A stretch of DNA of 64,000 bases, from positions 1 to 64,000 of the forward strand of contig CAMDFR010000004.1 in the NCBI GenBank assembly GCA_945897725.1, written 5' to 3'. This document shows, in pieces, positions 33,445-42,559 of the stretch. A program made the translations under genes and the position numbers. Position 1 is the first letter of the stretch, and each line of letters opens with the position of its first letter. The stretch comes from Chitinophaga pinensis. Its GTDB lineage: Bacteria; Bacteroidota; Bacteroidia; Chitinophagales; CAMDFR01. The notes under the pieces are model-generated. The model saw nothing but the letters and a program-made list of their open reading frames with translations. It did not search any database and was not told where the DNA came from.

Positions 33445-35313
33445 ATGTGTGGTATTGCGGGTTATTATTCATTGAATCAAACATTAGAACCGTCGTTGTT
33501 AAAAACAATGACGAATGCCATTCAACATAGGGGACCTGATAGCGATGGTTTTTTTAATGATAGAACGGCAGGTTTGGGTCATAGGCGATTAAGCATTATC
33601 GATTTACGCGAGGTTGCCAATCAGCCAATGTTTTCGCACAACGACCGCTATGTAATGGTTTTTAATGGTGAGGTATATAATTTTAAGGAATTAAGTAGTC
33701 AGGTTCGTGTAAAAAACGATAGCTTTTATTATAAAACAAATTCTGATACTGAAGTTGTTATAGAGGCCTTTAATAAATGGGGTGTAGATTTTGTAAATCG
33801 CCTTAATGGGATGTTTGCCATTGCTATTTATGATACGGTGGAAGGCCATCTGTTTTTGTATAGAGATAGAATTGGTATTAAGCCATTGTATTATTATTGG
33901 GATGGTGAAAATTTCTTCTTTGCTTCTGAAATCAAGGCCTTAACCAAGGTTGAGATGATTAGAAATAAATTGACCATCAATCAAACGGCGGTGAATCATT
34001 TTCTGAATTTAGGATATATTCCAGCTCCTATCAGTATTTATAATGAAATTCATAAATTCCCTGCTGGACATAGATTGCATATCAATAAAGATATTTTCAC
34101 TTTAGAGCCCTATTGGAAGGTTGAGGATAAGGTAGAATTTGATGAGTTTAGAAATTATCCAGAAGCGAAAAAGAAGCTAAAATATTTGATAGAGTCATCT
34201 GTGCAATATAGAATGATTAGTGATGTACCATTTGGAACCTTTTTGAGTGGTGGCATAGATTCTAGCTTGGTGACGGCCATTGCACAAAACCAAAGTGATA
34301 CAGCCATCAACACATTTTCTATTGGTTTTAAAGAGAGTAAGTTTAATGAGTCTGTTCATGCCCAAACGATAGCAAATCATCTGCACACCAATCATCATGA
34401 ATTTGTTGTTACCACCAAGGAAGCGCAAGAAATGGTGAATGATATGATAGTTTCCTATGACGAACCTTATGCTGATAGTTCGGCTATACCTTCCATGTTA
34501 TTAAGTAAAATGGCCAGGAAGCATGTTACCATGACTCTTTCAGGAGATGGAGGTGATGAATTGTTTCTTGGTTATGGAAGTTACAAATGGGCAAAGAAAC
34601 TGGATGCTGGTTTTTACAAGCAAAATAGAAAATTGTTAGCCTACTTTTTATCTAAGATGAAAGACAGGCATATTCGTGTCTCTAAGTTATTAGACTTTCA
34701 AACTGGTGATGATTTGAAGCGGCATATTTTTTCGCAAGAACAATATCTTTTTTCTCAGCAAGAAATTGGTCAAATACTTAAGAATAAAGATTTTGACAAT
34801 AGTATTATCAAAGATGATTTTTCGGATCTTGATAGACAATTATCCGCTAGTGAAGCACAGGCCATGTTTGATTTGAAGTATTATTTGCCTGATGATTTAT
34901 TGGTGAAAGTGGATAGAGCTACTATGAAATATTCATTAGAGACTAGGGTGCCCCTATTGGATTATAGGATTATAGAGTTTGCCTTGAACTTGCCAGAGAA
35001 GTTCAAACAAAAGGGCGATATAAGCAAATTTATACTAAAAGAAACCTTGTATGACTATTTGCCAAAGAGTTATTTTGAGCGGCCTAAGGCTGGTTTCAGC
35101 ATTCCTGTGAATGATTGGTTAAGAGCAGATTTAAAGTATTTGATAGACGATTTTTTGAATGAGCCATTGATAATGGAGGCGGGATTTGTTAACTATGATG
35201 TTGTAAAAGATTTAATACAACGTTGGACATTGAAGGAGCCTCACCTATACAATAGAATATGGACACTCATTGTGCTGCACAAATGGTATGTAGATATTTA
35301 TAAAAATCTATAG
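33445..35313 (+). CDS. asnB: Glutamine-hydrolysing asparagine synthase family protein
   Basis: A 622-residue two-domain amidotransferase. The N-terminal nucleophile Cys2 (MCGIAGYY) and HRGPDSDG make up the glutaminase half; the C-terminal half has the ATP pyrophosphatase loop SGGIDSS at about 268 and LSGDGGDELFLGY. AsnB makes asparagine from aspartate. Genes of this type are common inside Bacteroidota polysaccharide loci, where some may amidate uronic acids of the polymer; its place after the uronate-sugar dehydrogenase makes that possible here. Convergent with the two glycosyltransferase genes. Confidence 0.9.
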   Translation: MCGIAGYYSLNQTLEPSLLKTMTNAIQHRGPDSDGFFNDRTAGLGHRRLSIIDLREVANQPMFSHNDRYVMVFNGEVYNFKELSSQVRVKNDSFYYKTNSDTEVVIEAFNKWGVDFVNRLNGMFAIAIYDTVEGHLFLYRDRIGIKPLYYYWDGENFFFASEIKALTKVEMIRNKLTINQTAVNHFLNLGYIPAPISIYNEIHKFPAGHRLHINKDIFTLEPYWKVEDKVEFDEFRNYPEAKKKLKYLIESSVQYRMISDVPFGTFLSGGIDSSLVTAIAQNQSDTAINTFSIGFKESKFNESVHAQTIANHLHTNHHEFVVTTKEAQEMVNDMIVSYDEPYADSSAIPSMLLSKMARKHVTMTLSGDGGDELFLGYGSYKWAKKLDAGFYKQNRKLLAYFLSKMKDRHIRVSKLLDFQTGDDLKRHIFSQEQYLFSQQEIGQILKNKDFDNSIIKDDFSDLDRQLSASEAQAMFDLKYYLPDDLLVKVDRATMKYSLETRVPLLDYRIIEFALNLPEKFKQKGDISKFILKETLYDYLPKSYFERPKAGFSIPVNDWLRADLKYLIDDFLNEPLIMEAGFVNYDVVKDLIQRWTLKEPHLYNRIWTLIVLHKWYVDIYKNL

Positions 35314-35391
35314 ATAGTTTTTATTGCTCATTCCATTTTTTCATAGAGCTCTAGCAAAGCATTAGCATTGGAATAAAAATCTAGTTGTCAT

Positions 35392-36471
35392 TTACTGAAT
35401 CAATTGCTTAAAAATTTCTAGATATTTATCTTTATTGGCGAGTAGAGAAAAATGATTTAAGACATGTTCTCTGCCTTGCATTCCGATTTTTTTTCTTAAT
35501 TCTATATTCATTGCTAATTCTAAAATTCTGGTTTTCCATTCTTCATCATTCTTGACTAAGAATCCATTTTTTTCGTTTTCAATGACTCTGAAATTTGCAC
35601 CAATGGCTGTGGCAATGGTGGGGGTGCCCAAAGCCATATATTGCAACGCTTTGAGTCCACTTTTACCATATACCCATGGCTCATCAGGCAAGGGGTAGAG
35701 TCCGATATCAATTTGGCTTAAATCAGTGACCTCTGTATCAGCATTCCAAGCTAAAGTGCGCACATTGATACCTTCCATGTTGAAATTTTTATCGCCAATA
35801 ACCAAAAGCTCAAAATCGATATCTTGATGGAGGCTGAGCAACATATTTTTGAGGAGTAATAAAAATTTAGAAGTGCTATGGCTTCCACTCCAGCCCAAAA
35901 TAATTTTACCCTTTATGCTATAGTCGTCTTTTGTTTTATAGGCATCCGTATCTATTGTTGATGAGATATCTGTGGTGTTTTGGTTATAGGTTCTTACAAA
36001 TTCATCAAGCATCGGAGTACATGTAATGACATGATCTGCGTGTTTCATCAGAAAAATGGCTTTTGCTTTTCCTTTTAGGAATTTAGATTTTTTATTAGCA
36101 TCACTAGAATGTCCTAAAAATATGAGATCGTCAATATCATAAATTAACTTCTTTGATAATAGGCTGCAAAACCATTCAAATATTGGTAAGCCAAGAGGCG
36201 TAACCCACAGGTGAACGTAGACAAGATCAAATTTTCTAATAACGAACAAGTCTTTTATTCTTCTCAAATATCCGATTAGAGTATAATATACTTTTAAGAA
36301 GAGATGCCCCTCTTTATAAATAACTTCCCAAAATTTTTCATCAACGAATGAGCTACTTGTTATCTGATATCCAGCAGCCTCCATAAATTTGAAATACTGT
36401 TCATATTTCAGTCGTTGACTAGGTGCTTTGTTAACCGGGTATGGCGATAGGAAGAGAATTTTTTGTGACAC
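35392..36471 (-). CDS. Glycosyltransferase, GT4-like, second gene of pair
   Basis: A 359-residue GT-B fold transferase starting with GTG at 36471. The N-terminal segment ILFLSPYPVNKAPSQRLKYEQY, the linker LVYVHLW, and the C-terminal nucleotide-sugar region YPLPDEPWVYGKSGLKALQYMALGTPTIAT with IENEKNGFLV are of the GT4 pattern. No signal peptide or membrane helix. It starts 17 bases after the stop of the other GT4 gene, so both are co-transcribed away from the wza operon. It probably adds a sugar to the lipid-linked repeat unit; donor and acceptor unknown. Confidence 0.85.
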   Translation of the reverse strand: MSQKILFLSPYPVNKAPSQRLKYEQYFKFMEAAGYQITSSSFVDEKFWEVIYKEGHLFLKVYYTLIGYLRRIKDLFVIRKFDLVYVHLWVTPLGLPIFEWFCSLLSKKLIYDIDDLIFLGHSSDANKKSKFLKGKAKAIFLMKHADHVITCTPMLDEFVRTYNQNTTDISSTIDTDAYKTKDDYSIKGKIILGWSGSHSTSKFLLLLKNMLLSLHQDIDFELLVIGDKNFNMEGINVRTLAWNADTEVTDLSQIDIGLYPLPDEPWVYGKSGLKALQYMALGTPTIATAIGANFRVIENEKNGFLVKNDEEWKTRILELAMNIELRKKIGMQGREHVLNHFSLLANKDKYLEIFKQLIQ

Positions 36472-36488
36472 AGTAGTTTTCTTTGAAA

Positions 36489-37712
36489 TTAATTTAATAC
36501 TTGATTATAGAGCTTGGTATACTTCTCAATGCCATTGCTTAAGTCATAGTATTTTCTTGAAAGTTCACGAATTTGCGAAGGGCTATATTGGGCGAAATAT
36601 CTTTCCAAAGCATGGATTACTTTTTTGTATTCTTCGGTAGTAAATTCTTTAATCATGAAACCTCCCTTTGTGTAATTTATTATCTCTTCGACATCACCAA
36701 TGGCGGTATTGCATACTACAGGAATACCTATAGCGAGTAGCTCTCCAAGTTTTGTTGGTGAACTTGATATTTTGGAATAACAAGGTTTAATGAAGGAGAG
36801 ACTTAAAGAAGATACTTTGATGTATTGAGGTACTTCCGCTCTTTTCGCATTGACCACTTTTATGTCATTGACATCTATTCCCTTTCGTATTGCTGCTGAA
36901 ACAATCGTTTGATTATCTCCGTTGCTTACAAATAGAAATTTAGAATTCTGTCGTAGTTTTTTTAAAACTTTAAAAAAATCTAACATCTCATCTAGCATAT
37001 ACCAAGTACCTATGGAGCCTAAGTAGCTCAGTACAAAATCGTCTTTATCGAAACCCAACGAGATTTTGATGGATGAGTTGTCTAAGTTACTTTTAAGAGA
37101 AAATAAATCATAATCTGCACAACAAGGAATGACATCAATTTGAGTATTTCCATAAGATTTCCAAGTCTGCATTTCTATTTTACCTTTATCGGTCAAGGAA
37201 ACGATTGCATCGGCATGGGTAATATAACTAGCTTCTTTCTTCTTGTATAGGTTATAGGCTATTTTATAAATTGGATTTTTAAGATTCCACAAGCCACCAT
37301 CTACTCTCTCATCAACCCAAAATCCTCTGATATCAAAAATAAATTGTAGGCCAAACTTTTGTTTTAAGACTAGTCCAATATTTGCTGCCACATAGCTTCT
37401 ACAATGCACCAAAGAAAATTTTCTGGATTGGTATAGTTGAATGGCTCTAAATCTTAACTGAAATAAGTCATAATATTTAGCAAGAATGGGGGGCGAGGCG
37501 GTGAAAAATACATAAGACCATTCAATATGATGTTTGTCTAGTAATTCCTGTATATAAGCTCCTAGAAGCTTGAATTTGTCTCTTTTTTCGCAACTAAGTA
37601 ATGTTATTTGATAGCCGGCCTTACTAAGGCCAATGAGATAGGGAATTACCTGCGACTGACCAAGAGGATCTGTCATGCCATCATAGGATATATATAAGGT
37701 ATGATTTTTCAA
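36489..37712 (-). CDS. Glycosyltransferase, GT4-like, first gene of pair
   Basis: A 407-residue GT-B transferase. The start is TTG at 37712; it keeps the first beta strand NHTLYISYDGMTDPLGQSQVI, and a -7 box lies 14 bases upstream. The C-terminal half has LSYLGSIGTWYMLDEML, SSSPTKLGELLAIGIPVVC and IGDVEEII, the typical nucleotide-sugar binding elements. Likely a cytoplasmic glycosyltransferase for the exopolysaccharide. Divergent from the wza-like gene over 286 bases. Confidence 0.87.
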   Translation of the reverse strand: MKNHTLYISYDGMTDPLGQSQVIPYLIGLSKAGYQITLLSCEKRDKFKLLGAYIQELLDKHHIEWSYVFFTASPPILAKYYDLFQLRFRAIQLYQSRKFSLVHCRSYVAANIGLVLKQKFGLQFIFDIRGFWVDERVDGGLWNLKNPIYKIAYNLYKKKEASYITHADAIVSLTDKGKIEMQTWKSYGNTQIDVIPCCADYDLFSLKSNLDNSSIKISLGFDKDDFVLSYLGSIGTWYMLDEMLDFFKVLKKLRQNSKFLFVSNGDNQTIVSAAIRKGIDVNDIKVVNAKRAEVPQYIKVSSLSLSFIKPCYSKISSSPTKLGELLAIGIPVVCNTAIGDVEEIINYTKGGFMIKEFTTEEYKKVIHALERYFAQYSPSQIRELSRKYYDLSNGIEKYTKLYNQVLN

Positions 37713-37726
37713 CTTTAATAAAAATT

Positions 37727-37734
37727 CAAAGATA
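37727..37734 (-). promoter_or_regulatory. -7 promoter box of the glycosyltransferase pair
   Basis: TATCTTTG on the minus strand, 14 bases before the TTG start at 37712, which supports that start. Confidence 0.5.
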
Positions 37735-37944
37735 GGAAAAAGCTTGAATTATTTAAGTTTTTATCCTTTATTGTGCATAGATAATGAGTCAATTATATAC
37801 GTGATGTAAAAGGATAAAGTCGAAAGGGAATAAGTCAATTCTTTGACAAAAATAACATGCTGACTTAGTTGTTAAATGTAGTTATGGTGCCTAGACCACT
37901 AGCTTTCTACAAGGAAAACCCTTTTATATTCTATAAAATATGCC

Positions 37945-37952
37945 TAAATTTG
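37945..37952 (+). promoter_or_regulatory. -7 promoter box of the wza-wzc-wecA operon
   Basis: TAAATTTG, giving a leader of about 40 bases that contains a perfect palindrome. Confidence 0.55.
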
Positions 37953-37977
37953 TATCGTTATTCATTCATTTGAATAA

Positions 37978-37995
37978 TTTAATTTCGAAATTAAA
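37978..37995 (+). promoter_or_regulatory. 18-base perfect palindrome before the wza start
   Basis: TTTAATTTCGAAATTAAA reads the same on both strands and ends three bases before the ATG. In RNA it could fold back and hide the start codon region; in DNA it could bind a dimeric regulator. Confidence 0.45.
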
Positions 37996-37998
37996 AAC

Positions 37999-38778
37999 AT
38001 GCGTAAATATATTATTTTACTGATAGTGGGTATTACACTACTCTCTTTCTCCTCCTGCAAGGTAATATATCCAAATATCATGTTTCAACAAAAGGATTAT
38101 CAGATTTTCGAAATAAAGGATAGACTTATCAGTAATTATTTGGTGAAACCCAATGATATGATTACAGTGCAGGTGTACTCCAGAGATGGATTTGATTTGA
38201 TTGATAGAACAGCAAATTCCTCCAATACGGTAAAGACAACAACTAATTTGGGAAATCAGAATAATATTGCTGAATATCGCGTGAATGATAAAGGCTTTGT
38301 AGACTTACCAATTTTAGGAAACTATTATGTGGATGGATTGACAGAATTAGCTTTGAAAGCGAATCTGGAGAATGAATATAGTAAACTCTATGTAGATCCA
38401 TTCGTGAATGTAAGAGTAGTCAATAGACGGGTATTTGTTTTTAAAGGTGCTGTTGGACAAGTGATACCGCTCAATCCTACCCCAACCACCCTTATTGAGG
38501 TTCTTGCTTTATCTGGTGGGCTGCAGCAAGGTTTGAAGTCATACAATATCAAAGTGATCAGAGGGGATTTAAAAAGTCCCAATATTTTGCAGGTAAATTT
38601 ATCAACGATACAGGGTTTAACAGAATCTGAGATCATCCTCCAATCCAATGATATTGTATATGTAGAACCTAGAAGAAGGGTTTTTACAGATGCCTTAAGG
38701 GAAGTGACAACGACTTTGAGTATTCTTACTTCTATTGTCACCTCCGGTGTACTTATTTCTACATTAGCTAAAAAATAG
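37999..38778 (+). CDS. Polysaccharide export outer-membrane lipoprotein, Wza-like
   Basis: A 259-residue protein. Its signal peptide ends in a lipobox (LLSFSSC, Cys20), so it is a lipoprotein. The poly_export domain (YLVKPNDMITVQVYSRD, about 50-140) is followed by SLBB-type beta segments (VFKGAVGQVIPLN, TLIEVLALSGGLQ) and a C-terminal hydrophobic helix (about 236-256) that would form the outer-membrane pore barrel. It is shorter than E. coli Wza, as usual for Bacteroidota. The stop is three bases before the tyrosine kinase gene, its expected partner. Confidence 0.92.
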   Translation: MRKYIILLIVGITLLSFSSCKVIYPNIMFQQKDYQIFEIKDRLISNYLVKPNDMITVQVYSRDGFDLIDRTANSSNTVKTTTNLGNQNNIAEYRVNDKGFVDLPILGNYYVDGLTELALKANLENEYSKLYVDPFVNVRVVNRRVFVFKGAVGQVIPLNPTPTTLIEVLALSGGLQQGLKSYNIKVIRGDLKSPNILQVNLSTIQGLTESEIILQSNDIVYVEPRRRVFTDALREVTTTLSILTSIVTSGVLISTLAKK

Positions 38779-38781
38779 AAG

Positions 38782-41226
38782 ATGGAACCCAATTACACCT
38801 CTTCTAAACAATCATCTGGCAGCATCATTGACACCGTCAATCTAGGTTTAGTAATTTATTTAATAAAGAAAACGTTGCCACTCGTGATTGTTATGATTAT
38901 GGTGGCAAGTGCACTAGGCTTCTTTTACTTAAAATATACCAATAAGATTTACCAAGGTAAAGCCACTTTGTTGTTACAGGAACAGAAACAACAAGAATTA
39001 TTAGGGGTGCAAGATTTGACACAGATTGAAAACTTTGACCTAAACAGAGAAATTCAATTTATGCGTTCCAAAACCTTTATCGAAAGAGCCTTGGATTCGC
39101 TTGATATAGATGTACAGTATTTTCAAGAAAGCAGGCTAGGTATTTTAAATACGGAGTATTATAAAAATTCGCCCTTTCATATAGATCATATTGTAAGGAA
39201 CAAAGCTCTTTATGGAACAAGAATTTCTATCAATCTTATCAGTAATCAGCGCTGTGAGATTAGTTATGAAGTTGACAACAAAAAGATAAGTAAGATAGTA
39301 GAATTTGATAGAATGGAATCCAGTAAGGATATGGATATTACCATTCATTATCAAAAAAAATACAATGCGAAGAAGGTTACTAAATGGTTTATGATTATTA
39401 ATGCTCACGATGAGGTTGTGAATGAAATTATCAGAAATCTGTACATTCAGCCGATAGATGTTGTCACCAAAAGGGTATTGATTACCTATAACAATACTGT
39501 TCCTGAAAAAGCGTTTGATATTATCTCTAGCCTATCCTATAACTTTATTGAATATAACCGCGAAAGAAAAGCAAAAGGATATACGAGTGTGCTCGAATTC
39601 TTGGATGAGCAGATAAAAGACATAGGGAAAAAATACTTTAATATTCAAGATTCCTTGAATGACTTTAGTGTAAAAAATGATGTCTATGATTTGGGTGCTA
39701 ACGATAACAGTCAAACGGCTGAACTTAAAGAGATTGACAAAAAAGCCGAAGATATTATACTAAGTCAGGAGAATATTGATTATGTCTATTCCTACTTGAT
39801 AAAGCATGATGATATCAATCTGATTAACATTGTAGATCTCGAATCTAAATCGGGTGGCAAGCTTGAAGAAATTAGCAAAATAAAAGAATTGTTATTGGAG
39901 AAGAAGGTCAAGATTTTGGATATCAATAGTCCTCATCCTGATATTCAAAATATCGATGATTATATACTATTGTTGCGAAAACAGTTGATAAAACGATTAG
40001 AGAATACCATTTATTTGAATAAAAGGGCGTCGACGAATTTACAAGGCGAGAAGGCAAGTATCAAAGAATCTTTAAAAAAGATTCCTGAGATCAATAGTAA
40101 AATTAATCAAATTCAAAATCAAAGAGATCTCTATGAAGGAATCTATTCTAGTATGATTTCGAAGCGAACCGACTATCAAATTGGACGAGCAGCCATTGTT
40201 TCGGATTTTATTATGATTGAGATGCCAAATGTACTGACAACTCCCATTAGTCCAAATAATAAGCTCATTCAAATTGGTTCTATTCTTTTTGCTATTTTGC
40301 TTGGATTGATATTAATTATCTTCAGGTATCTTAGGATATCTGAGATATTGTCTTTAGAAGAAGTAAGAGAAAAAGTAAATTGTACCATCCTTGGGGCTGT
40401 GCCGAAATACAAAGAAAATCTTGCCTTTTCTCGTATTGTTGTAGTGCAAGATCCTAAGTCTTCCATTACAGAATCTTTTAGACAATTGAGAAGTAATTTC
40501 CAGTTTATTACTACAGAAAATAAAACGAAAGTATTTGCAACAACCTCCACTATTCCGGGAGAAGGAAAGACCTTTATTGGTTTAAATTTGGCAGCCATAT
40601 TTAGTATGCTCGATAAAAAGGTAATCATCATTGACTTGGATTTGAGGAAACCTCGATTGGCTAAAGTATTTAATATTGAGCCAACTGTTGGGATGAGTAC
40701 CATACTGTCTCAACAATCCAATTTTGAGGATTGTATTTATTCTTCAGGTATTAAAAATCTTGATTTTATTCCATGTGGTCCTATTCCACCCAATCCATCT
40801 GAGTTGATTATGTCAAAAACGATGGATGAATTCTTGGAGAAACTGAAGGAGAAATATGATTATATCTTCATTGATACGCCACCCATCGGAATTGTTACTG
40901 ATGCGCTGGATATTTTGAAGAAGGTGGATTATCCAATTTACGTTTTAAGAGCAGGGTATTCGAAGAGAGGTTTCTTAGATAACGTAAATAAGTTGAAGGA
41001 TGATAATGGGCTTAAATTGAATGTTGTTTTAAATGATTTCGGTAATGGACCTTCTGAATACGCTACTAAGTATGATAAGAAGTATGGTTATAGCTATGGC
41101 TACGGCTATGGTTACGGTTATGGCTACGGTTATGGCTATTATTCAGACGATAAGAAACGCGAAAAGAAATCCTTCTTTGGACGTGTCTTGGATAGATTAA
41201 ATATTTTTAAGGATAAAGATTCATAA
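38782..41226 (+). CDS. Wzc-like polysaccharide co-polymerase and tyrosine autokinase
   Basis: An 814-residue inner-membrane protein. A first membrane helix lies at about 28-52 and the second at about 495-515, enclosing the periplasmic Wzz domain with coiled coils. The cytoplasmic BY-kinase domain has Walker A STIPGEGKT (about 589-597), Walker A' VIIIDLDLRKP and Walker B YDYIFIDTPP. It ends with a tyrosine tail of alternating Tyr-Gly (768-787, eleven tyrosines) before a charged end. It controls polymer length and couples assembly to the Wza-like pore. Three bases separate it from the upstream gene, two from the downstream one. Confidence 0.94.
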   Translation: MEPNYTSSKQSSGSIIDTVNLGLVIYLIKKTLPLVIVMIMVASALGFFYLKYTNKIYQGKATLLLQEQKQQELLGVQDLTQIENFDLNREIQFMRSKTFIERALDSLDIDVQYFQESRLGILNTEYYKNSPFHIDHIVRNKALYGTRISINLISNQRCEISYEVDNKKISKIVEFDRMESSKDMDITIHYQKKYNAKKVTKWFMIINAHDEVVNEIIRNLYIQPIDVVTKRVLITYNNTVPEKAFDIISSLSYNFIEYNRERKAKGYTSVLEFLDEQIKDIGKKYFNIQDSLNDFSVKNDVYDLGANDNSQTAELKEIDKKAEDIILSQENIDYVYSYLIKHDDINLINIVDLESKSGGKLEEISKIKELLLEKKVKILDINSPHPDIQNIDDYILLLRKQLIKRLENTIYLNKRASTNLQGEKASIKESLKKIPEINSKINQIQNQRDLYEGIYSSMISKRTDYQIGRAAIVSDFIMIEMPNVLTTPISPNNKLIQIGSILFAILLGLILIIFRYLRISEILSLEEVREKVNCTILGAVPKYKENLAFSRIVVVQDPKSSITESFRQLRSNFQFITTENKTKVFATTSTIPGEGKTFIGLNLAAIFSMLDKKVIIIDLDLRKPRLAKVFNIEPTVGMSTILSQQSNFEDCIYSSGIKNLDFIPCGPIPPNPSELIMSKTMDEFLEKLKEKYDYIFIDTPPIGIVTDALDILKKVDYPIYVLRAGYSKRGFLDNVNKLKDDNGLKLNVVLNDFGNGPSEYATKYDKKYGYSYGYGYGYGYGYGYGYYSDDKKREKKSFFGRVLDRLNIFKDKDS
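41083..41142 (+). repeat. TAYGGY hexanucleotide tract in the kinase tail
   Basis: Twenty codons of almost pure TAT/TAC and GGT/GGC in alternation encode the tyrosine tail. Such a tract could gain or lose six-base units, changing the number of phosphorylation sites while keeping frame. Confidence 0.7.
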
Positions 41227-41228
41227 TT

Positions 41229-42371
41229 ATGAGTGATATTCAACTTTTAATCATTGGAATTACATTATTTATCTCTTTCGGATTCTCTATCGTGATAAAT
41301 AAATTATTACTTCGTTTCTCTACCAATCTAGGAATGAGAAATCTAAAACGGAATGAAGAAATAAGATGGTCAAGCATCAGGAAGCCAGCCCTTGGAGGGA
41401 TTTCATTCTTTATTTGTTTTTTAATCTCTTTTGCACTCATCGGGATCATGCCCCATGAAGCAACAGGTATTGAACCATTCAATATTTCTTTGTTGGGCAT
41501 TGCAGGCGCCTCTACTTTGGGCTTTTTAATCGGTTTGGCTGATGATGCTTATAATACCAACCCTTTGGTTAAACTATTTGGTCAAATCACTTGTGCTTTT
41601 ATTTTGATAGTGACTGGTATTGTTTTACATGTCAGTAGTACTGAGTCAGTGAATTTTATCTTCACCATTGTATGGGTCATAGGGATGATGAATTCAATTA
41701 ATATGCTAGACAATATGGATGGTGTTTCAACTTCTATCTCTATTTCTATTATTCTTGGAATGATTACATGTGAAATGTATTCAGGTAATTTGGATATCAT
41801 TTATACCATCCTTCTTGTAGGGGTCATGGGTGGCTTGCTAGGATTTTTGGTGTATAATTGGAACCCTTCAAGTATGTATATGGGGGACACTGGTAGTATG
41901 TTTCTTGGTGTATTGCTCGCAGCTTCTAGCATATGGTTTATTTGGAGTGAGCGCGATGTGTATGGAGGCACTTTTCAAGTGAGGCAATTTGTTATTCCTA
42001 TGCTTATATTTATTATTCCTCTGATTGATACTACAACGGTAACCATTCGAAGATTAATGAAAAAACAATCCCCTTTTGTAGGTGGTAAAGATCACATTAC
42101 ACACCATTTAGTATATCTGGGTTTGAAAGAAAAAACGGTTGCCCTTATTTTACTTGGTATTTCATTGCTCTCTATTCTTATTGTCATCTTTATTAAGACA
42201 ATGGAATGGACGGTGCTTACCACCATTGCTGCATATGCTTATTTCATTCTGTTGTTTGTGGTGATGCAGGTACTATATCAAAAGGGGGCAAAGAGAAATC
42301 AGGAGAAACTTATTGTGCCTGAATCAAAAAATCAACATAAATCAAATAAGAGGCTTCAAAGAGTTTCTTAG
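41229..42371 (+). CDS. WecA/MraY-type sugar-1-phosphate transferase
   Basis: A 380-residue polytopic inner-membrane protein with about ten helices. The family motifs are present: LADDAYNTNPLVKL (the DD metal site), MLDNMDGVSTSIS, SMYMGDTGSMFLG, and the cytoplasmic HHLV segment after GGKDHIT. Such enzymes move GlcNAc-1-phosphate or a similar sugar to undecaprenyl phosphate, the first step of polymer assembly. Starts two bases after the Wzc-like gene. The 188 bases to the convergent metH gene hold nothing I can support. Confidence 0.92.
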   Translation: MSDIQLLIIGITLFISFGFSIVINKLLLRFSTNLGMRNLKRNEEIRWSSIRKPALGGISFFICFLISFALIGIMPHEATGIEPFNISLLGIAGASTLGFLIGLADDAYNTNPLVKLFGQITCAFILIVTGIVLHVSSTESVNFIFTIVWVIGMMNSINMLDNMDGVSTSISISIILGMITCEMYSGNLDIIYTILLVGVMGGLLGFLVYNWNPSSMYMGDTGSMFLGVLLAASSIWFIWSERDVYGGTFQVRQFVIPMLIFIIPLIDTTTVTIRRLMKKQSPFVGGKDHITHHLVYLGLKEKTVALILLGISLLSILIVIFIKTMEWTVLTTIAAYAYFILLFVVMQVLYQKGAKRNQEKLIVPESKNQHKSNKRLQRVS

Positions 42372-42559
42372 CTTTGTTTGGGTTAACAATCATTTTTGCA
42401 ACTCCATTTCCAGTTTTTATAGATGCCAATTTGATTGCATTTTGATACTATGGGTATCTTGCTTTGAATGCCTAGTTTTTCTTGCCCATCATCATTCCTA
42501 ATAGATGACCAATAAAAAATCAAATAGGTGTTTATGCTACAGCTACCTGTATAGTATAG

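Noticed and set aside
37713-37998. JUMPstart/ops-like antitermination element before the polysaccharide export genes
   Set aside because: No match to GGCGGTAG and no UpxY/NusG-like gene nearby; only the promoter box and the palindrome are supported.
42372-42559. Possible gene remnant between the WecA-like gene and metH
   Set aside because: A 62-codon frame is present but it overlaps the WecA-like gene end, is rich in rare-looking residues and has no start signal.
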